Shown: positions 26,270-35,047 of the stretch, in pieces
How positions within the stretch are numbered: the stretch's first letter is position 1
Layout of the letters: every line of letters starts with the position of its first letter
Assembly (NCBI GenBank): GCA_963793785.1
Contig: CAWCBH010000003.1
Location: 1,798,001-1,862,000 of the forward strand
From: CAWCBH01 sp963793785
Lineage (GTDB): Bacteria > Actinomycetota > Thermoleophilia > Solirubrobacterales > 70-9
DNA length: 64,000 nt
Reading direction: 5' to 3'
Translations under genes and position numbers: made by a program
The notes under the pieces: model-generated
Told to the model about the DNA's origin: nothing
The model's input: the letters and a program-made list of their open reading frames with translations, nothing else
Databases searched by the model: none

Positions 26270-26955
26270 CGCCCAAGCCGCTTGTCTCGGTCGTCGTGCC
26301 GGCCTATCAGGCCGAGCGCTTTCTAGCCGAGACTCTGGAGAGCGCTCTCGCGCAGGACTACTCCCCCTTCGAGGTGGTCGTGGTCGACAACGGCTGCACC
26401 GATCGAACCGCCGAGATCGCGGCTCGATATCCAGTGCGGATCGTGGATCGCCCGCACGCCGGAATCGCGGCCTCGCGCAACACCGGTGTGAAGGCGGCGC
26501 AGGGCGAGATGCTGGCGATCCTCGACGCCGACGACCTCTGGCCCTCGGATCGCCTAAGCCTCCAGGTCGAGCATCTGCTCGGGCACCCGGAGCTGGACAT
26601 CGTGATGGGAATGACCCAGATCTTCCTGACGCCGGGCGTGCGGCGTCCGGAGGTGGAGGCGTGGATCGCCCGCGGACCGATGGCTGCACACCCCTCGACG
26701 ATGCTCGTCCGCCGGAAGCTGTTCGAGACGGTGGGCGGCTTCGACGAGTCGATCGAGCTTTCCAACGACATCGATTGGCTCGTCCGGGCAAAGGATCAGG
26801 GCGCCAGGTCTGCCACGCTGCCCCAGGTCGTACTTCACTACCGGATGCACGAGGCCAACAACACGCGAGGTCAGGTCCGGTTCATCGAACGGGAATGGCT
26901 GCGTCTCCTCCGGGCCTCGGTGCGCCGCCAGCGAGGGGAAGGCAATGGAGGCTGA
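26266..26955 (+). CDS. Glycosyltransferase family 2
   Basis: 229 residues from GTG 26266, overlapping the previous stop by GTGA. GT-A features: VSVVVPAYQAERFL at the start, VVVDNGCTDRT, and the metal-binding DxD as LDADDLWPSDR. Family GT2 inverting transferases use nucleotide sugars. The product has no membrane segment and is the size of cytosolic transferases in glycan loci. It overlaps the next GT2 gene by 11 bases. Acceptor unknown, either the surface polysaccharide or the modified peptide. Confidence 0.85.
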   Translation: MTPKPLVSVVVPAYQAERFLAETLESALAQDYSPFEVVVVDNGCTDRTAEIAARYPVRIVDRPHAGIAASRNTGVKAAQGEMLAILDADDLWPSDRLSLQVEHLLGHPELDIVMGMTQIFLTPGVRRPEVEAWIARGPMAAHPSTMLVRRKLFETVGGFDESIELSNDIDWLVRAKDQGARSATLPQVVLHYRMHEANNTRGQVRFIEREWLRLLRASVRRQRGEGNGG

Positions 26956-27616
26956 CCTCGCCGTAGGCGTGGTGATCCCAGTCCGCGACAGCGAGCGGTG
27001 GCTGGGTGAGGCGATCGCCAGCGTCCTCGGCCAGACCCGGCCGCCGGCCGACGTCGTCGTCGTCGACGACGGCTCCGAGGACGCAAGCGCGCGGATCGCC
27101 GAGGGTTTCGGGGAGCCGGTACGCATCCTCGGCCAATCACCGGCCGGGATCGGCGCTGCTCGCAATCGCGGCATCGACGAGGTGCGCGGCGACCTGCTGG
27201 CATTCCTCGACGCCGACGACCTCTGGATTCAGACCAAGCTGCAAAGCCAATCTGAGGCGATGCGGGCCCGCCCCGACCTCGACCTCGTCTTCGGCCAGGC
27301 CCGCCAGTTCTCGCGTCTGGACGCCGGCCGCCCGGTCCCGATCGACGATCTGCAGCCGTGCCACTTGTGCCAGGCGATGCTGATCCGTCGCTCCGCCTTT
27401 GAGCGGGTCGGGTCCTTCGACGTCAGCACCAAGGTGTCGGAGATGCTGGATTGGCTGCTTCGGGCGCGAGAGCTGGGTCTCACCGAGGAAACTCTCGCCG
27501 AGCAGGTCCTGTGGCGCCGGGTTCACGACCGCAACCACTCCTGGCGGCACCGGGGCTCCCGCGGCGAGTTCGCACGGACCCTGAAGGCTTCGCTGGACCG
27601 GCGCCGGGCCAGGTGA
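26945..27616 (+). CDS. Glycosyltransferase family 2
   Basis: 223 residues. It shows VGVVIPVRDSERWLGEAI, VVVDDGSEDAS and the DxD in LAFLDADDLWIQTK, similar in plan to its upstream neighbour and probably an old duplicate. The C-terminus is basic. ATG 26945 lies inside the previous gene, and its stop overlaps the next start (GTGA at 27613-27616). Strict gene overlap across this operon implies coordinated translation. Sugar and acceptor unknown. Confidence 0.85.
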   Translation: MEADLAVGVVIPVRDSERWLGEAIASVLGQTRPPADVVVVDDGSEDASARIAEGFGEPVRILGQSPAGIGAARNRGIDEVRGDLLAFLDADDLWIQTKLQSQSEAMRARPDLDLVFGQARQFSRLDAGRPVPIDDLQPCHLCQAMLIRRSAFERVGSFDVSTKVSEMLDWLLRARELGLTEETLAEQVLWRRVHDRNHSWRHRGSRGEFARTLKASLDRRRAR

Positions 27617-28761
27617 GCCGCGACCGCCCCGGGGGTCATGGTGGCCCGCGCCGCCCGGACCGGCAGAAGACGCTGCTGCTCGAAGCCGCCCTCTCGGCGG
27701 ACGAGCGGTGCCTGGAAGCTTTGCGGGAGTTCTCCGCTGCCGGGGGCGAGCTCCTCGAGCCCGATCGGGAGACCGCGGCGCTGCTGCCGCTGCTGTCGCG
27801 CAACCTGGTCGCGCTGGGCGCCGACGTGCCGGGGCTTCCCCTCCTCAAGGGGGTTTACCGCAAGGCCTGGTACAGCAACGTCACGGCGATCCAGCTGGCG
27901 GTCGGAGCCTTGGATGACCTCGCGGCCGCGGGAATCTCGACGTTGATCCTGGGGGGTGCCGCGCTGGCCGAGCTTCATTACCGGGAGCTGGCGGTGCGGC
28001 CATTCGGCCAGGTCGACGTGCTGGTCGCGCCCGGCACCGCGGACCGCGCCCGCGAGGTGCTCTTCGCGGCGGGGTGGCATTGCGCCAGCGGCGATGCCGA
28101 ATCCAACCTCGCTCACCGCGGCGAGCGCTTCGAGCACCCTGGGCGAGGCGCGGTGGGGCTGCGCTGGCGGGCGCTGGCCGACCCGATCGACGAGCGCCCG
28201 CTCTGGGAGGCGGCCGTCGGCTTCGAGCTGCTGGAGCGTTCGACACTGGCGCTGGCGCCGACCGACCAGCTGCTCGATACCTGCGTCGAAGGGCTCCGCT
28301 GGGGGCCGGAGCCGGCGACCCAGTGGGCCGCCGACGCGGCGACTTTGGTCCTGGGCGGCGGCATCGACTGGCACCGGTTGATGGCACTGGGCGCCGGCGG
28401 CGTCTCGATGCCGCTGTTCGACGCCCTCGCCTACCTCGACGGCGCCCTGGCGCTCCCGGTACCGGCCGAAACTCTGGCGGCGCTCCGCGCGGCGCCAAGC
28501 CGGCGCCGCCGTCGCCTCGCCTACCGGGCCGGCCTCAAGCCCCCGAGGCCGCTGCGAACCCTGGCCGTGCACTGGGACCGCCACCGGAGCCTGCGCGAGC
28601 CGGGCGGGGGCGGCCGCGGCTTTCCCAGCTTCGCCCACTACCTGGCCGGGCTCTGGCGGCTGCCCTCCCCCTGGCAGGTCCCCGTCGAGGCGTTTCGGCA
28701 GCTGATCGGGCGACCGGGTGCAGATAGGGTCCGGCACCAGGTTGGCGCCGATCACCGCTGA
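27613..28761 (+). CDS. NTP_transf_5-like nucleotidyltransferase 1, catalytic Asp substituted
   Basis: 382 residues from GTG 27613. It resembles the uncharacterised nucleotidyltransferase family (PF14907-type) found in lasso-peptide and exopolysaccharide loci. The core is LILGGAALAELHYREL and RPFGQVDVLVAP. Family members have a DxD pair here, as the second copy does (RPFADLDLVV). In this copy the first Asp is Gln, so the enzyme may be inactive or act as a partner. The C-terminal 60 residues are basic. It overlaps the PqqD gene that follows. Confidence 0.7.
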   Translation: MSRDRPGGHGGPRRPDRQKTLLLEAALSADERCLEALREFSAAGGELLEPDRETAALLPLLSRNLVALGADVPGLPLLKGVYRKAWYSNVTAIQLAVGALDDLAAAGISTLILGGAALAELHYRELAVRPFGQVDVLVAPGTADRAREVLFAAGWHCASGDAESNLAHRGERFEHPGRGAVGLRWRALADPIDERPLWEAAVGFELLERSTLALAPTDQLLDTCVEGLRWGPEPATQWAADAATLVLGGGIDWHRLMALGAGGVSMPLFDALAYLDGALALPVPAETLAALRAAPSRRRRRLAYRAGLKPPRPLRTLAVHWDRHRSLREPGGGGRGFPSFAHYLAGLWRLPSPWQVPVEAFRQLIGRPGADRVRHQVGADHR

Positions 28762-29032
28762 GACGATCATCCGGCGTACGGAGCGGGTCGTGCATGCCGA
28801 GCTTCGCGACGAGACCGTCCTCCTCGACACCGGCCGCGGCACCGCCCTGGCGCTGAACGCCGCCGGGGGCCGGCTCTGGGATCTGCTCGCGGAGCCGGCG
28901 AGAATCGATGCGCTGGCCCGATCGCTCGCGACCGATTTCGAGATCGAGCCCGCCAGGGCGCTATCCGACACACGAGAGTTCGCCGCCGAGATGCTCGAGC
29001 GAGGCCTGATCGAAACCACTGCATCCGCCTAG
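28742..29032 (+). CDS. Small PqqD-family protein
   Basis: 96 residues from TTG 28742 (GTG 28718 would add eight). PqqD-like layout: RRTERVVHAELRDETVLLDT, LNAAGGRLWDLL and a final helix ending EMLERGLIETT. It has no tail like that of the PqqD protein at 24760, so it would be a pure leader-binding or chaperone module. It sits between the two nucleotidyltransferase genes, overlapping the first and 4 bases before the second. That grouping (RRE plus nucleotidyltransferase) recurs in known lasso-like and PqqD-linked loci. Confidence 0.72.
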   Translation: MAPITAETIIRRTERVVHAELRDETVLLDTGRGTALALNAAGGRLWDLLAEPARIDALARSLATDFEIEPARALSDTREFAAEMLERGLIETTASA

Positions 29033-29036
29033 CTGC

Positions 29037-30098
29037 GTGCTGCGCCGCCCGCTCAGCATCGTCTCGCCCGCCGAAGCGCCGTATCTGGCGCGCCTGTTGA
29101 AAGACGAGCCGCTGCCGCCGGCTCCGCCGCCGGAACGTCTGGCGACCGCAGCATTGGACCACAAGGTCGTCGGCTACCTGCTCGAGGCGCACGGCCGGGG
29201 TCGGCTGGAGCTTCCCACCGGCATCGCCAAGGCCCTCCGCGCCCAGCGGGCGATCGAGGCCCTCCAGGGCGCGATCCTGCGGCGCGAGCTGGCGAGCGTC
29301 GAGCCGCTGGTTCGAGAGGCCTGCGGTGCGCCGCCGGTGCTGATCAAGGGTCCCGGCGTGGCCCAGCGCCTCTACCCCGACCCGACGCTGCGCCCGTTTG
29401 CCGACCTCGACCTGGTGGTGCCACGGGACCGACTCACCGACGCGGCCGAGGGGCTGGGCGCAGAGCTCGGCTACCGGCCCGTCAAGGAGCCGTGGCCGGG
29501 CTACGGGCAGCACATCGGCCACCACATCGGTGTCGAGCGATTCCTGGGAAAGCAGAGGCTGAAGGTGGAGCTGCACTGGCGCCTCGCCGACGATCCGGTC
29601 GCGGATCGCCTCGACCACCGGCGACTACTCGGCGCCGCCGAGCCGCTGGCGCTCGCCGAAGGCGGCAACGTCTTGATTCCCCGGCTCGATGACGACCTCC
29701 TGGTGCTGGCCGTCCACCTGGTCCAGGAGCCGGCGAAGCGGCTGGTCTGGATCAACGACCTGGGCCTCGCGGGGGCTCGGGCCTCGCAGCAGCAGTGGGA
29801 AGAGGCGTTCGGGACGGCGGCGGAGCTGGGGCTCGGCTGGGTACTCGAACGAGGCCTCGACTATGCCGAGCGGCATCTCGGCTTCGACCGCGCTCGCCCG
29901 GTGCGGCCGTCCACGCCCCCGCCCTGGGGCCCGCTCCGTGTCGGCGAGCGGATGGACGGCTGGCTCTCCTACCAGATCGGCCAGCTTGCGATCGGCGGCT
30001 GGGCCGGCCGCAACGGCTACTTTCGCCTTGCCGCCAGGGGCCGCAGCGCCCAGCTTCGAAGCCGCTGGCGGCGGCGCCCGGGGATCCGCACCGCAATG
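29037..30098 (+). CDS. NTP_transf_5-like nucleotidyltransferase 2
   Basis: About 354 residues from GTG 29037. It shows VLIKGPGVAQRLYPDP and the intact acidic pair in RPFADLDLVVPRD, then KVELHWRLADDPVAD. This is the intact paralogue of the gene at 27613. The frame runs without a stop into the next two genes, giving an apparent 1117-residue protein. At 30096 the next gene's ATG forms ATGA in another frame, so the natural stop was probably TGA at 30097-30099 and an indel near the end has hidden it. Function unknown; transfer of a nucleotide or activation of a sugar is suggested only by the family name. Confidence 0.72.
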
Positions 30099-31309
30099 AG
30101 GGTCCTCCTCAACGCGGTCTACCTCGATCCGGCGGGAGGATCCGAGCACAGCCTGGCCCAGATGGCCGGCGGGCTGGCCGAGCGAGGCCACGACCTCGAC
30201 CTCGTCTACCAGCGGCCGGGGCGGTTCCTCGACACCTACCGAGGGATCTGCGAGACCACGACACAGGTGCGGCTCATCCACCCCGAGCGGCGGGGGGTGG
30301 GCGCGGGGCTGTCGCTGGCGGCGTCAATGCTCCACGCCCCCCGGGACAGGCCTCGGCCCGACCTCATCCACGTGAACGACTTCTGGGAGGTCCTCTACGG
30401 GGCCGGGGTCGGGCTGCGGCTGCGAGCGCCGGTGGTCTGCCACCTGCGAAACGACCGCCCGGTCGGGATCGAGAACGCGCTGGCGCTGGCGCGCTGCGCC
30501 CGCCTGATCGCCGTCTCGCGATTCGTCGCCTCCCGCTACGTCGCCGCCGGCGTCGACGAGCGGCTGATCGACGTCGTCCACGTCGGTGTGGATCCGGCTC
30601 GCTACCGGCCGCCCTCGGCGGCGGAGCGGGCAGCGGCCCGCGGCCGCCTCGGCGTCCCCGAGAGGCGCCGATGCTCCTCTACGCGGGGCGTCTGGTCCCG
30701 GAGAAGGGGCTCGAGGTCCTGCTGGAGGCGTTCCAGCGTCTTCGGCAGCATCGGCGAGATCAGGCTGGTGATCGCCGGCGCCGCCCCGCCGACCGGGTCG
30801 CGCCGAAGAACGAGCATGCGAGCCCGGCTACGACAGGACGGAGGCGACTGGACGTGGGCGCCGGCCGACCGACGAGATGGCTCGACTACTACGGAGCCGC
30901 CGACCTGGTCGTCGTTCCAAGTCTGGTCGAGGAAGCGCTCGGCCGGGTGCCGATCGAGGCGATGGCGTGCGGATGCCCGGTGGTCGCGTCGGCCGTCGGA
31001 GGCATGCCCGAGTCCTTCGCGGCGGGCTCGAGTCGCTGCTGGTGCCGGCCGGGCGATCCCGGGCGCCCTGGCGGCGAAGCTCGAGTGGGCGGTTCGCTGG
31101 CGCGCAGCACTCGCCCGAGCTCGGCGCCAGATGCCGCCAGAACGTGGAGCGGCGCTTCAACCTCGACAGGCAGCTGGACGGGATCGAGGCGGCGTTCGAG
31201 GTCGGCGATCGAGGAGGACCGGCGGCGGCGGGCGACGCCATCCGGCTCGAGCGGCTGCGGAGAATGGACGCGGCGGGCGCGCCCGCTTGTCGCCTCGGCC
31301 CGGGCCTAG
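30096..31309 (+). CDS. Glycosyltransferase family 4, several frame breaks
   Basis: The frame from ATG 30096 gives a GT4 N-terminal domain (MRVLLNAVYLDPAGGSEHSL, RLIAVSRFVASRYVAAGVDE). The C-terminal domain is scattered over three frames. MLLYAGRLVPEKGLEVLLEA appears from about 30671, IRLVIAGAAPP from 30755, and DLVVVPSLVEEALGRVPIEA from 30905. The donor-binding Glu region (EALGRVPIEAMACG) is intact. At least four indels lie between 30660 and 31100, denser than elsewhere, so true decay cannot be wholly excluded. Retaining transferase using a nucleotide sugar. The last frame ends at TAG 31307-31309. Confidence 0.72.
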
Positions 31310-31312
31310 ACT
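31307..31312 (+). promoter_or_regulatory. Possible internal -10 box (TAGACT)
   Basis: TAGACT ends 7 bases before GTG 31320 of the oxidoreductase. It matches the boxes at 16819, 50455 and 53000, so this gene may also be transcribed by itself. Confidence 0.4.
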
Positions 31313-31319
31313 GCCGACC

Positions 31320-32390
31320 GTGCGCGAGGCACCGTTGAAGGTCGGGGTGATCGGGTGCGGTTGGGTCGCCGAGCATGGCCACCTCCCCGCTCTTGCCCGC
31401 GTCGACGCCGCCGAGGTCGTGGCGCTCGCCGATCGCGACCCGGACCGGCTTTCCCATCTGGCCGATACCTGGGGCGTCTCGCGCCGCCACTCCGGCCACC
31501 AGGACCTGCTCGACGACCCGGAGGTCGAGGCGGTCGTGGTCTGCGTACCGACCGAATTTCACGTCGAGGTTGCGCTCGCCGTGGTCGAGGCGGGAAAGCA
31601 CCTCCTGCTCGAGAAGCCTCCTGCCCTCGGCCTCGACGACTGGGATCGCCTCGCTGCACGCCTGGACGAGAGCGAGATCGCCTTCATGCTCGGCCTCAAC
31701 ATGCGGCGCTATCTCGGCTTCGCGAAGGCCCGGGAGCTGATCCGGTCCGGGCGTCTCGGCCCGGTGCAGTCGCTGCGGACGACGATCTCCAACGACTCGC
31801 TCATGCAACCGGGGCGCAGCTGGAGGCGCGGCAGGCGCCTGGGGGGCGGCGTGCTGATGGAGATGGGCGTGCACCACCTCGACCTCTGGAGCCACCTGCT
31901 CGGCGAGGAGGTCGAGCAGGTCTTCGCGACCGTCCACGGCGACGACGAGAACATGGTCGTCAGCGGCCGGATGCAGAGTGGCGTCCCGGTGACCTCGGTG
32001 TTCTCGCACCGAACCGCCGACCTCAACGAGATCGAGGTCTATGGGGAGGCGGCACAGCTGAAGGCGTCTCCCTACCAGCCACCCCGCCTGCTCGACGTCG
32101 ACACCAAGCCCTGGACGATCCGCGCCCGGCTCGGCGAAGCAGCCCCGCCCCTTTCCCTCCCCCACCTGGCCCGCAACCGCCGCGCCGGCGGCTTCTTCGT
32201 CTCCTCGTTCGCCGCCGAATGGCGCCACTTCGCCGACGCGGTGCGGCAAGGGACGCCGCCCGAGCCCGGAGCCGACACCGCCAGGCGGCTGCTGCAGGTC
32301 CTGCTCGCCACGGCGGCGTCGGCGACCGAGAACCGCCCCGTGGCCTGCGCCGACGCCCCGGCGACGCTCGCTCCGTCGGCAGCCGGCTAG
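31320..32390 (+). CDS. Gfo/Idh/MocA-family oxidoreductase
   Basis: 356 residues. An N-terminal Rossmann fold opens with VGVIGCGWVAEHGHLPAL, and the EKP motif is LLEKPPAL. The C-terminal domain has GGGVLMEMGVHHLDLWSHLL with the His used in catalysis. These enzymes oxidise or reduce nucleotide sugars or free sugars with NAD(P), and in glycan loci they often make 3-keto or amino-sugar precursors. GTG 31320 is chosen for the nearby -10 box; TTG 31335 is an alternative. Followed after 15 bases by a transferase gene. Confidence 0.85.
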   Translation: MREAPLKVGVIGCGWVAEHGHLPALARVDAAEVVALADRDPDRLSHLADTWGVSRRHSGHQDLLDDPEVEAVVVCVPTEFHVEVALAVVEAGKHLLLEKPPALGLDDWDRLAARLDESEIAFMLGLNMRRYLGFAKARELIRSGRLGPVQSLRTTISNDSLMQPGRSWRRGRRLGGGVLMEMGVHHLDLWSHLLGEEVEQVFATVHGDDENMVVSGRMQSGVPVTSVFSHRTADLNEIEVYGEAAQLKASPYQPPRLLDVDTKPWTIRARLGEAAPPLSLPHLARNRRAGGFFVSSFAAEWRHFADAVRQGTPPEPGADTARRLLQVLLATAASATENRPVACADAPATLAPSAAG

Positions 32391-32405
32391 CCGGCCTCGA
32401 GCACG

Positions 32406-33266
32406 ATGCTCTCGATCTTCAGCGTCCCGAAACCGTTTGCGGGTCATATCGGCGTGATCCAGAGGAACGCCCTCGAGAGCTGGCAACGGCTTCCGGGTGT
32501 CGAAGTGATCGTCTGCGGTGACGAGGAAGGAGTCGCGGAGACTGCGGCGGAGCTCGGCGCCACGCACATATCGGTGGTCGACCGCAACGACCTCGGCACA
32601 CCGCTGATCGGGTCGGTCTTCGACCAGGCCAGGCTTCACGCCCGCAACCCGAACCTCTGCTACGCCAACGCCGACGTGATCCTGTTCGGCGATCTGCTGG
32701 AGGCGACCAGGCGGGTTGCGGCGCGGATGCCTTCCTTCTTGATCGCCGGTCAGCGCTGGAACCTCGACCTCCGACAGCGGATCGACTTCGGCAGGCCCGG
32801 CTGGGAACCGCGCCTGCGCGCCGAGGTCGCGCGGGCCGGCTTGCGACAGCCGCCCTGGGGCAGCGACTACTTCGTCTTTCCGCGCCGGCTGGACCTCGGG
32901 GCTTTCCCGTCGTTTGCGGTCGGGCGGCCGCGATGGGACAACTGGCTCATCTACCGGGCTCGCAGGAGCCGGGTCCCGGTTATCGACGCCAGCCGGCGGG
33001 CGACCGTCGTCCACCAGAACCACGACTACGCGCACATCCCGCGGCGGTCCAGCAGGTCGCAGCAGGGAGGAGATCTGCGCTGGGAGGGTCCAGAGGCCGA
33101 GGCCAACCGGGGCATCGCCGAGCGGACGATGGGTCGCGAGTTCGTGATCCACCTGCAGGACGCGACCCATGTGCTGGGCAAGCGGAGGCTTTGGCCCGCG
33201 CTCGGGCCCCGGCGGCTGCTGCGCCGCTGGCAGGTACGCGGTGCCCTGCGCCCGGCCGCGACCTAA
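32406..33266 (+). CDS. Putative GT-A-type transferase of unknown family
   Basis: 286 residues. It opens LSIFSVPKPFAGHIGVIQRN. It contains a GT-A-like strand-turn (LCYANADVILFGDLLEATRR) in which ANAD occupies the usual DxD position, and later GSDYFVFPRRLDLG and WDNWLIYRARR. It resembles uncharacterised proteins of polysaccharide loci. There is no membrane segment. It ends the plus-strand operon. Its TAA stop interlocks with the stop of the convergent GT2 gene (CTAA, 33263-33266). The reaction is not established. Confidence 0.6.
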   Translation: MLSIFSVPKPFAGHIGVIQRNALESWQRLPGVEVIVCGDEEGVAETAAELGATHISVVDRNDLGTPLIGSVFDQARLHARNPNLCYANADVILFGDLLEATRRVAARMPSFLIAGQRWNLDLRQRIDFGRPGWEPRLRAEVARAGLRQPPWGSDYFVFPRRLDLGAFPSFAVGRPRWDNWLIYRARRSRVPVIDASRRATVVHQNHDYAHIPRRSSRSQQGGDLRWEGPEAEANRGIAERTMGREFVIHLQDATHVLGKRRLWPALGPRRLLRRWQVRGALRPAAT

Positions 33267-34126
33267 TCGGGACGGCCGGCGCCGGCGAGCCCGATCGTCC
33301 AGCCACCGAGCCCGAGCAGCAACAGCGGCAGCAGGACCAGCGCCGCGATCGCCTGGCGCGGATGGGCGATCAGACGCCAGCTCAGGGCAAGGAGCCGGAA
33401 AGGGCCCGCGAGGGGTGCCAGCACGGGGCGCCCGAGTCGCCGATGGGGGAAGTCCGAGCGCTGGCAGACCTGCGCGAAAGCTCGGCCCAGCCGGCGCTGA
33501 TGGCGGACGAATTGACCCAGGCTGGTGCGGTTCAGGTGCCGAACCCGGGCAGCCGGCGCGAAGGCCAGGCGGCCGCCGGCCGCGAGCGGGACGGTGAGGA
33601 TCGTGTCCTCGCCCGGGAAGACATCCTCGGCAAAGCCCCCGGCCCGGTCGAGCACACTGCGCCGGATCAAGAGGTTGCAGCTGGCCGCGTGGCGCAGCGA
33701 ATGACGCGCATCCGGGAGCCAGTCGGCGAACTCGAGCAGGTAGCCCGCCGTCCCCACGGCGCTGCCCGGGGTCCCGTTCACGATCGAGCCGCCGACCGCA
33801 TCCGCGTCCGCGGTCAACGCCGCCTCGAGCGCGTCAAGCCAGCCGGCAGCGGGCACGCAGTCGGCGTCGAGGAAGGCCAGCAGCTCGCCCTGTGCCGCCC
33901 CGGCGCCGATGTTGCGGGCTTTGCCGGGGAGTGCCGGGGCGTCCAAGGCCTCGATTCGGACCCATGGCCAGCGTCGCTGCAGCTCGGCTTCGGACAGCTC
34001 GCCGGAGCTGTCGACCAGCAGGACCTCGCGGCCGTCCTGCTCGACCTGCGGTCGCAGGGCCTCCAACACCGACGGCAGCGTCGTCCAGGCGCCGAGCGCG
34101 GGGATGACGACCGACGTCCGGATCAC
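33263..34126 (-). CDS. Glycosyltransferase family 2 with C-terminal membrane segment
   Basis: 287 residues from GTG 34126. GT2 signatures: RTSVVIPALGAWTTLPSVLE, LLVDSSGELS, and LAFLDADCVPAAGWLD. The C-terminus is hydrophobic (AIAALVLLPLLLLGLGGWTIG), so the enzyme is membrane-anchored. It is closely similar in layout to the GT2 at 35041 (shared VIPA, ALPGKARNIG, NGTP.SAVGTA, ED.FPGEDT patterns), indicating duplication with an unrelated GT2 between them. Last gene of the exporter operon. Confidence 0.85.
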   Translation of the reverse strand: MIRTSVVIPALGAWTTLPSVLEALRPQVEQDGREVLLVDSSGELSEAELQRRWPWVRIEALDAPALPGKARNIGAGAAQGELLAFLDADCVPAAGWLDALEAALTADADAVGGSIVNGTPGSAVGTAGYLLEFADWLPDARHSLRHAASCNLLIRRSVLDRAGGFAEDVFPGEDTILTVPLAAGGRLAFAPAARVRHLNRTSLGQFVRHQRRLGRAFAQVCQRSDFPHRRLGRPVLAPLAGPFRLLALSWRLIAHPRQAIAALVLLPLLLLGLGGWTIGLAGAGRPD

Positions 34127-35047
34127 GGGTTCGCCAGCCGTTCCGCGTCGACCTCCCAATAGAGAATCGCACCGGGCTTGCCGCCGGGGCCGAACAGGTA
34201 ACCGGCGCTTTCCCCGGCGGCGCTGAGCAGGTAGACGGTCAGCACCGCCGGGGAGTACAGCGCCAGTGCAAGGAGCCGACGGGGGCGACGGACGGTCGCG
34301 AGCGCCAGCCGGCCGAAGCGGGCCAGGGGCGCGGTGGCGAGGATCGTGATCGAGCGGCGAAGCCGCCGCGCCCGGCCCCAGCCCTCGATTCGGGCCCGCC
34401 CGGCAGCCGAGCGTCCGGCTGTAGATGAAACCGACCCGGAGGGTGTCGATCAGGCGCTCGAAGTTCTGGTGCCGGGCCCGAGCGGCCGGCTCGATCGCAA
34501 GCGCATGCCCGTCCCGTCGCAGACAGCAGTGAACGTTGTAGTCGGCGACCATCATCGATTCCAGCTCGCCGCCGTAGGAGAGCAGCAGATCGCGGCGGTA
34601 GGAGACGTTGTTGCAGGGCAGCGAAACGGCCCGCCCGCGGCGGGGCGATTCCCATTCGCCGTACTCGGCCAGGAATGTGACCCGGCCCCAGAGGCTCTCC
34701 GGGTTCGCGTTTCCGATCGCGTATCCGACCGAGGCCCATCCGTCTCGGTAGGCCCCCGCCAGCGCCTCCGCCCAACCGGGCTCGGGATGGCAATGATCCT
34801 CGAGGAAAGCGACGACCTCGCCCTGAGCGGCTCGCAGGGCGTCGGTCCGGGCGACTGCGTAGGACTGAACCTCGCTGTCGATCACGGTCACCGCGAGCCC
34901 CTCGGGAAGGCGGAGGTCCTCCATCTGCGGGCGCACGTCGACGACGATCACCTCGAGGTCGGCGGCGATGGTCTGCGCCGCCAGCGCCCCGAGCAGGCGC
35001 TCGGCCCGGCGCCGCTGGGCGCCCGCCACCGTGGCGACGGTCACCAT
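34123..35047 (-). CDS. Glycosyltransferase family 2, one insertion
   Basis: From ATG 35047, overlapping the previous GT2. It reads VTVATVAGAQRRRAERLLGA, LEVIVVDVRPQMEDLRL, then VVAFLEDHCHPEPGWAEALA, where EDH stands where GT2 enzymes usually have DxD. Near 34400 one extra G shifts the frame. Corrected, the C-terminus continues RARIEGWGRARRLRRSITIL through two hydrophobic segments and stops at 34123-34125, overlapping the next GTG start (GTGA). About 307 residues. The EDH variant also occurs in transferases for polymer elongation. Acceptor unknown. Confidence 0.8.
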
